Source: Micropterus salmoides (Eukaryota > Chordata > Actinopteri > Centrarchiformes > Centrarchidae). From it: DNA of 64,000 bases. Numbering within the stretch: position 1 is the first letter of the stretch; every line of letters begins with the position of its first letter. The stretch lies in NCBI RefSeq assembly GCF_014851395.1, contig NW_024040485.1, positions 6,720,104 to 6,784,103 on the forward strand, in the 5' to 3' direction. Below, piece by piece: positions 58,966 to 64,000 of this stretch. The notes under the pieces are model-generated. The model saw only the letters and a list, made by a program, of their open reading frames with translations. It did no database searches and was not told the DNA's origin. The translations under genes were made by a program, and so were the position numbers.

Positions 58966-59440
58966 CACAGCAAAACCACAGTGTAGAAATACTCTGTTAC
59001 AAGTAAAAGTCCTGCATTCAAAATTTTATTTAGCATCAAAATATACAAAGTGCCAAAAGTAGAAGTGCTCATTATGCAGAATGGCCCATTTCAGAGTCAT
59101 AGTGAATATATTATATAATTGGACTGAAACTATGAATGCATTAATGAGCAAGCATTACTTTAATGTTGCATCTGTAAAAGTGGAGCTGATTTCAACTACT
59201 TTATATACAGCTGGGTAGCTAAATATAGAATAATACATCATAATTTATTAGTTGAATATATTTCTCTTAAAATTGGAATCAAAATGAACTTGTAACTAAA
59301 GATCGATAGACAGATGATTGTCATGGAATGAAAATTAGAATATTTGCCTCCAAAATGTAGTGGAGTAGAAGTTCAAAGTATCATAAAATTAGTTTACTTT
59401 AGTACAGGACTTGAGTAAATGTACTTAGTGACTTGCAGCC
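58966..59440. mobile_element. AAGTACTTGAGTA-type MITE copy
   Basis: It begins near AAACCACAGTGTAGAAATAC and includes AGTAAAAGTCCTGCATTCAA, ATTATGCAGAATGGCCCATT and ATGTAGTGGAGTAGAAGTTC. It ends GACTTGAGTAAATGTACTTA. The first 30-40 bp of the family are missing. Confidence 0.78.
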
Positions 59441-60252
59441 ACTGGCAAAACTGTGTTGTTGATGGTTCTGCAGCAGTGAGCCTCTTACCACTTAGTAGTT
59501 TAAAGTCTTAACCTTCAACCTGCATAGTATTTTACTCACCTTTCTCCATCTTTAAAGTTAAATGAAACTATTTTCTACACTGTCTGACAAGGCAATGTCA
59601 CTTATTCTGTAAACGCTTGTTTTAAGGATTATTTAGGATTAGCAGCATGCTTATATTAAGTTAAATATTTAAAACCAAGGGGGGATTTGTTATTGCTGCA
59701 ACATTAAATGGAAAATTTTTCAGGCCTTGCAGGGCTTTTCAAACATATTTCCCCGTAATTCAGCATGAAATATTTGGAAACTTGGAAACTAATCTTCAAA
59801 AGAATGTGAAATAAAGTTATGTGTTTGACATGACTGTACATGACTCAGCAATAAGACAGGTGCAGTTTAAGAGGTACACTCTTAGTGGCAGAACTCAAGT
59901 ACGTTACCTACGTACAAATTCAAGGTACTTGTATTTCACTTGAATTTCAGCATTTTATACCAAATAAACAGTAGTGACCCCCAATTTGTTACAACTGCCT
60001 CGCAGGCCACTACAAAGAAGGGAGATGCATGCAGAATTTAACAACAACAAACTGAAGTATATTAAAGTAGGTAACATAAATGGTAACAATGAGGTGTGGA
60101 ATGAGTTTTGTAGGAAAGCGCATGAGTGCAATGATTTATTTGGAGTGCATGTTGTCAATGAAGAAATAAGGCAACACAAAAACCAAAGAGCGGCAGACCT
60201 AGGTGGAAGGTGAAGAGTCAAACAACAGCTTCTGGGTAGGCGGGTTTAATTA

Positions 60253-61310
60253 CACTGAACAAAATTATAAACGCAACACTTTTGTTTTTGCCCTCAGTCA
60301 TCATGAGCTAAACTCAAAGATCTAAGACTTTCTCTGTGTACACAAAAGGCCTGTTTCTCTCAAATATTGTTCACAAATCTGTCAAAATCTGTGTTAGTGA
60401 GCACTTCTCCTTTGCCAAGATAATCCATCCTCCTTACAGGTGTGGCATATCAAGATGCTGATCAGATAGCATCGGTATTGCACAGGTGTGCCTTAGGCTG
60501 GCCACAGTAAAAGGCCACTTGAAAATGTGCAGTATCACTGTATTGGGAGGGTCCGGGGGGGTCCAGAAACCAGTCAGTATCTGGTGTGACCTCCATTTGC
60601 CTCACGCAGTGGAACACATCTCCTTCACATAGAGTTGATCAGGTTGTTGATTGTGATCTGTGGAATGTTGGTGCTCTCCTCTTCAATGGCTGTCCGAAGT
60701 TGCAGTCACGTCGAGACCCCGATGAGGACGACAAGCATGCAGATGAGCTTCCCTGAGACGGTACTGACAGTTTTCGCAGAAATTCTTTGGATATTTAAAC
60801 CGATTGTTGCAGCAGCTGTCCAGGTGGCTGGTCTCAGGCAATCTTTGAGCTGAAGATGCTGGATGTGGAGGTCCGGGGCTGTTGTGGTTACACATGGTCT
60901 GCGTTTGTGAGGCAGGTTGGATGTACTGCCAAATTCTCTGAAACGCCTTTGGAGATGGCTTATGGTAGAGAATGGTTGATGGTTGACATTCCTGCAGTCA
61001 GCATGCCAATTGCTCGCTCCCTCAAAACATGCGACATCTGTCGCATTGTGCTGTGTGATGGAACTGCACATTTTCGAGTGGCCTTTTATTGTGGCCAGCC
61101 TAAGGCACACCTGTGCAATACCCATGCTGTCTGATCTGCGTCTTGATATGCCACACCTGTGAGGTGGATAGATTATCTCGGCAAAGCAGAAGTGCTCGCT
61201 AACACAGATTTTGACAGATTTGTGAACAATATTCTTACAATAAGTCTTAGATTTTTGAGTTCAGCTCATGATGAATGGGGCAAAAACAAGTGTTTATAAT
61301 TTTGTATGTA
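60253..61310 (-). mobile_element. Tc1-like element with ~250-bp TIRs and deleted catalytic domain
   Basis: The left end after a TA starts CACTGAACAAAATTATAAAC. The right end is its decayed inverted copy, and the inverted repeats extend over about 60253-60533 and 61066-61310. On the minus strand (60706-61125) the remnant encodes the paired-type helix-turn-helix region, with FREFGSTSNLPHKRRPCVTT and HLQLKDCLRPATWTAAA among its blocks. The C-terminal tail follows at 60590-60700. The DDE catalytic domain between them is gone, with the junction near 60705. It is non-autonomous and unlikely to make a useful protein. Plus-strand frames over it are shadows. Confidence 0.9.
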
Positions 61311-61349
61311 GCTGAGAACACTGGCCAGGGGCTCCCAGTTAGCCTAATT

Positions 61350-61620
61350 CAGTGGTCCTCCAATGTTTTCTGCCATGCCCCCCTTTAGAAGCCCCCCAAC
61401 TCCAGCAAAAGTGGATTAAACAACATAAAACAAAAATATGAAATAAAACTGGAAAGACTCAGGTTAGCAAAATAGCCTTGCTTGCGTCAGAACCACATGA
61501 CTAGAAGGTTGTGAGTAACATTGTATTTATAATGCAACCAAAATGTAATTGTCAGTCTCGCCTCAGCACTTACAGACATCATTTTGGTACAAAGACGACC
61601 TGCCCATCAGTTTGAACTAG
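61350..61620. mobile_element. Possible hAT-like fragment (CAGTGGTCCTCCAA end)
   Basis: CAGTGGTCCTCCAATG followed by GCCATGCCCCCCTTTAG resembles the end of hAT/Charlie-type elements. I cannot find the matching right end. Confidence 0.4.
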
Positions 61621-61633
61621 TCCCCCAAAAACC

Positions 61634-61665
61634 CCCACACCCACACCCACACCCACACCCACACC
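61634..61665. repeat. (CCCACA)5 hexamer repeat
   Basis: About five tandem CCCACA units; the other strand reads TGTGGG, G-rich and telomere-like in composition but not TTAGGG. Confidence 0.85.
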
Positions 61666-62509
61666 ACTACCACTGTGTCAGTGATGCTTTAATTGAATCT
61701 CCCACTGGCAGGATATGAAGGGCTAGAGAGTCCCCTCCTATCTGGGGAGTCCTGCCTTGCTACATCTCTACAGGCGACTGCTGTCCTGCTGCCTGTGATG
61801 TGAGAGAGGAAGGAAGTGGATGCCATTATTCAATGCTAATTTGGTATTGACGTGAATATTGGGCTCAGAGGGCTTTGCAGCTTTCCCCCCCTCTTTAGTA
61901 AATTCATTTGTATTTCTGCTAGAAAATCCTTTTCAGTGAGCAGTCAGCCAGTAAACTATGAGTATTGTCCTTTGAAGAAGAGCTGAACCCTGGGGCTAAA
62001 TGCCCTTTTATTCCTTCCTCAGCAGTTTCCTTTTGTCGAGGTAGGTCAGGTAGGGGTTCTACCTTAAGAGTAAAGCTATGGATCTGACTGTGATTTACAA
62101 GGATTTTAAAACCTAAACCTATTAGTGTTAGTACTTTGCTCTAACCATTTATTTACACAGGATGACAGTATATATTAGATCGTAAAAATAAAGAATGGAT
62201 GCAATTCTTATGGCAGCTATTTTGAAATTAGCATGGGAAACTCTACAGGAAAAAAAGAACATACAATCAATCAGTTTTATGATCCGCCCCTGTTATGTTT
62301 AAGGTTTGGTTTAGCTACAAATCTACTTAAAATAAGAGAAAGATTGCAATCAGCACATTTCAGTGTCTACTATTGACATCACTAACCTCTTCCTTGTCAG
62401 TTTTGTGTTGTGGACAGTCTCACTGAAACACTTTCTGAAACAGACAATTAGACATTCACACCCACTTAGCGTGATGATCGGCCGTGTGTACAGAGGTGAG
62501 AGAGTAGTT
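61666..62509. other. Intergenic segment, nothing recognised
   Basis: AT-rich sequence without a coding, RNA or repeat signal that I can name. Confidence 0.5.
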
Positions 62510-62530
62510 AGTAGTAGTAGTAGTAGTAGC
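62510..62530. repeat. (TAG)7 tail of the LINE
   Basis: TAG triplet run at the 3' border of the LINE fragment. Confidence 0.85.
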
Positions 62531-63450
62531 AAAGAAGTTGACACCCAGTACATAACAACAAAGACGACAACATCGATTAAAAATACAGGGTCAGACCAAT
62601 GGGTAAATGAATACCACAAGATTAAAAGTTTACGTTCAAGTGAGCCTTATGTGCAGACGTTACCTATTCTTTACAGAGTTAAGCAGAGAGATAGCAGAGG
62701 GAACGAAGGAGAATTTATATCGATTTGTTTTGGCCTGCAGGGGGTGAGAACTATCAGACATGATGGATTCTGCCTTTTTAAGCACATGTCTATTGTACAG
62801 TTCAGTTAGCTTTATCTGCTGAATCCCGATGATTTTGCTGCTAACTTTATTTACCATTGCTAATGTGTTTTTCCGTTTTAAACTAAGAGAAGCATACCAG
62901 CAAATACATGAAAAAGTAAAGACGGACTCAATAAGAAAATTATAAAACGATGTCATCAGGGATCTGTCCACTTGAAACTTAGCTAGCTTTCTCTGACAGA
63001 AAAGACGTTGCTGACTTTTCTTACTCAGCATATCTGTGTTTACTTCAAAGGTTAGCTTATTATCAATGATGATTCCCAGATACTTATACGACTCAATAAT
63101 TTCAACCTCTTTTCCATCTATAATCATCTTTTCAGGAGTTGGATGGTGACATCTAGAATCAATGCACATGTCCTTTGTCTTTGTAACATTTAAGTCTAAA
63201 AAGGCTTCTTTACACCAGTTTAAAAAATAGTGTAGTACAGGGCTGTGAGATGTTTCAGTGGAGTCCATTAAACTTACAATGACAGTGTCATCTGCAAACT
63301 TTACAATATAGCTATTGGTCAGTTCACTGCGGCAGTCGTTACTGTACATAATGTATAAAAGAGGAGAGAGAACACAGCCTTGAGGGGAGCTGGTTGATGT
63401 CACTGATATTCCAGAAGGATGTCCATTTACTCTCACTCTCTGTGTCCTAT
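62510..63450 (-). mobile_element. 5'-truncated LINE fragment with reverse transcriptase C-half
   Basis: A minus-strand frame (62660-63436) of 258 residues covers the middle and end of a non-LTR reverse transcriptase. It contains SSPQGCVLSPLLYIMYSNDC, the catalytic FADD in KFADDTVIV, then NVTKTKDMCID, YKYLGIIID and a C-terminal TNRYKFSFVPSAISLLN. The frame itself is open. It starts abruptly at the right, where NRTQ-like codons precede it to about 63450, so the endonuclease and the first RT blocks are missing. The 3' end carries a (CTA)n tail (62510-62530 on the plus strand as TAG repeats). It differs from the YADD element at 21040; I would place it in the Rex1/I/Jockey side of LINEs, but the clade is uncertain. 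Confidence 0.85.
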
Positions 63451-63776
63451 TAGTGAGAAGTCAGCACCATCACCGAAGTTCGTAGAATTTATCCTCTGAG
63501 GACTTAAGTAATTCTATGTACAATATGAATTTTTCATTTAGAGTTCCTTCAGCTAAACATGTGTAAATATATTAAATGCTAATGTAAAATGCTAGTACCA
63601 ACACTGGAATACATTAAAAAGATTACTGTTATGAAAACTGATAGATGTTGGCCATGAACCAGGATTTTTTGTTACGTTTGCACCTTCTGTCCAGACTAAA
63701 ACGGCAAAAATGAAGACCTAAAACAGAGAAGTTTGAAAACCCTGCCGACCCTGTTTTTCGTTTTAAAACTCTGTGT
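63451..63776. other. Intergenic segment, nothing recognised
   Basis: AT-rich unique-looking sequence between the LINE and the next Tc1-like end. Confidence 0.5.
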
Positions 63777-63778
63777 TA

Positions 63779-64000
63779 CAGTGGGTACGGAAAGTATTCA
63801 GACCCCTTTAAATTTTTCACTCTTTGTTTCATTGCAGCCATTTTCCAAAAATCAAAAAAGTTCATTTTATTTCTCAGTAATGTACACTCAGCACCCCATC
63901 TTGACAGAAAAAAACAGAAATGTAGAAATTTTTGCAAATTTATTAAAAAAGAAAAACTGAAATATCACATGGTCATAAGTATTCAGACCCTTTGCTCAGT
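63779..64000 (+). mobile_element. Left end of a Tc1-like transposon, cut by window edge
   Basis: After a TA (63777-63778), the sequence CAGTGGGTACGGAAAGTATT begins a terminal region with the direct repeat AAGTATTCAGACCC at both its outer (63791) and inner (63978) sides. That is the IR/DR layout of fish Tc1-like elements. The transposase would lie to the right, outside the window. The short open frame at 63733-63960 is not a gene. Confidence 0.85.

Noticed and set aside
60635..61134. Plus-strand frames of 72 and 92 codons
   Set aside because: They are antisense shadows of the Tc1-like transposase remnant on the minus strand.
61634..61665. Internal telomere repeat
   Set aside because: The unit is TGTGGG, not TTAGGG, so it is a simple hexamer repeat.

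Overview
The window is ray-finned fish nuclear DNA. The evidence is a vertebrate-type split gene with very long introns, many CA/GT microsatellites, Tc1-like transposon relics, teleost-type MITEs and two decayed LINEs. Nothing prokaryotic is present. The one protein-coding gene I can support is the 5' part of zeb1 (zinc finger E-box binding homeobox 1), on the minus strand. Coding exon 1 is at 55298-55355 with the start codon at 55355-55353, exon 2 is at 13367-13546 and exon 3 at 2474-2626. All three junctions are phase 1 and have GT/AG borders, giving 391 nt of coding sequence. The zinc fingers and homeodomain must lie past the left edge. I cannot tell zeb1a from zeb1b.

Layout from left to right. 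Positions 1-2473 are part of zeb1 intron 3. They hold, antisense to zeb1, a tandem array with an exact 690-bp period. Each unit joins a tRNA-Leu(UAA) gene to a broken Tc1-like transposase fragment, and the first two units also carry a tRNA-Leu(CAA)-like gene. Intron 2 (2627-13366) has an 859-bp element with perfect 26-bp terminal inverted repeats, a long polypyrimidine tract, and one MITE nested inside another. Intron 1 (13547-55297, 41.75 kb) holds a 5'-truncated L2/CR1-type LINE at about 21040-22869, a tRNA-Leu(UAG) relic at 34284-34353, several MITEs, two perfect 32-bp-arm hairpins (33352-33418 and 52295-52362), many dinucleotide repeats and a few CpG-rich patches.

The zeb1 promoter lies around 55300-55720. 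It is GC/CpG-rich, has a G-rich tract on the zeb1 strand, and sits in a group of CAGGTG/CACCTG E-boxes of the kind ZEB proteins bind. Upstream of zeb1 (55.8-64 kb) I see no gene. This flank is transposon-derived: repeated copies of one MITE family (55.8-59.95 kb), a Tc1-like element with long inverted repeats and a deleted catalytic domain (60253-61310), a possible hAT-like fragment, a second LINE fragment on the minus strand (about 62510-63450), and the start of another Tc1-like element cut by the window edge.

The functional picture is a single developmental transcription repressor gene whose introns act as a sink for Pol III genes and mobile elements. The best candidate for something undescribed is the tRNA-Leu/Tc1 composite tandem array inside zeb1 intron 3.
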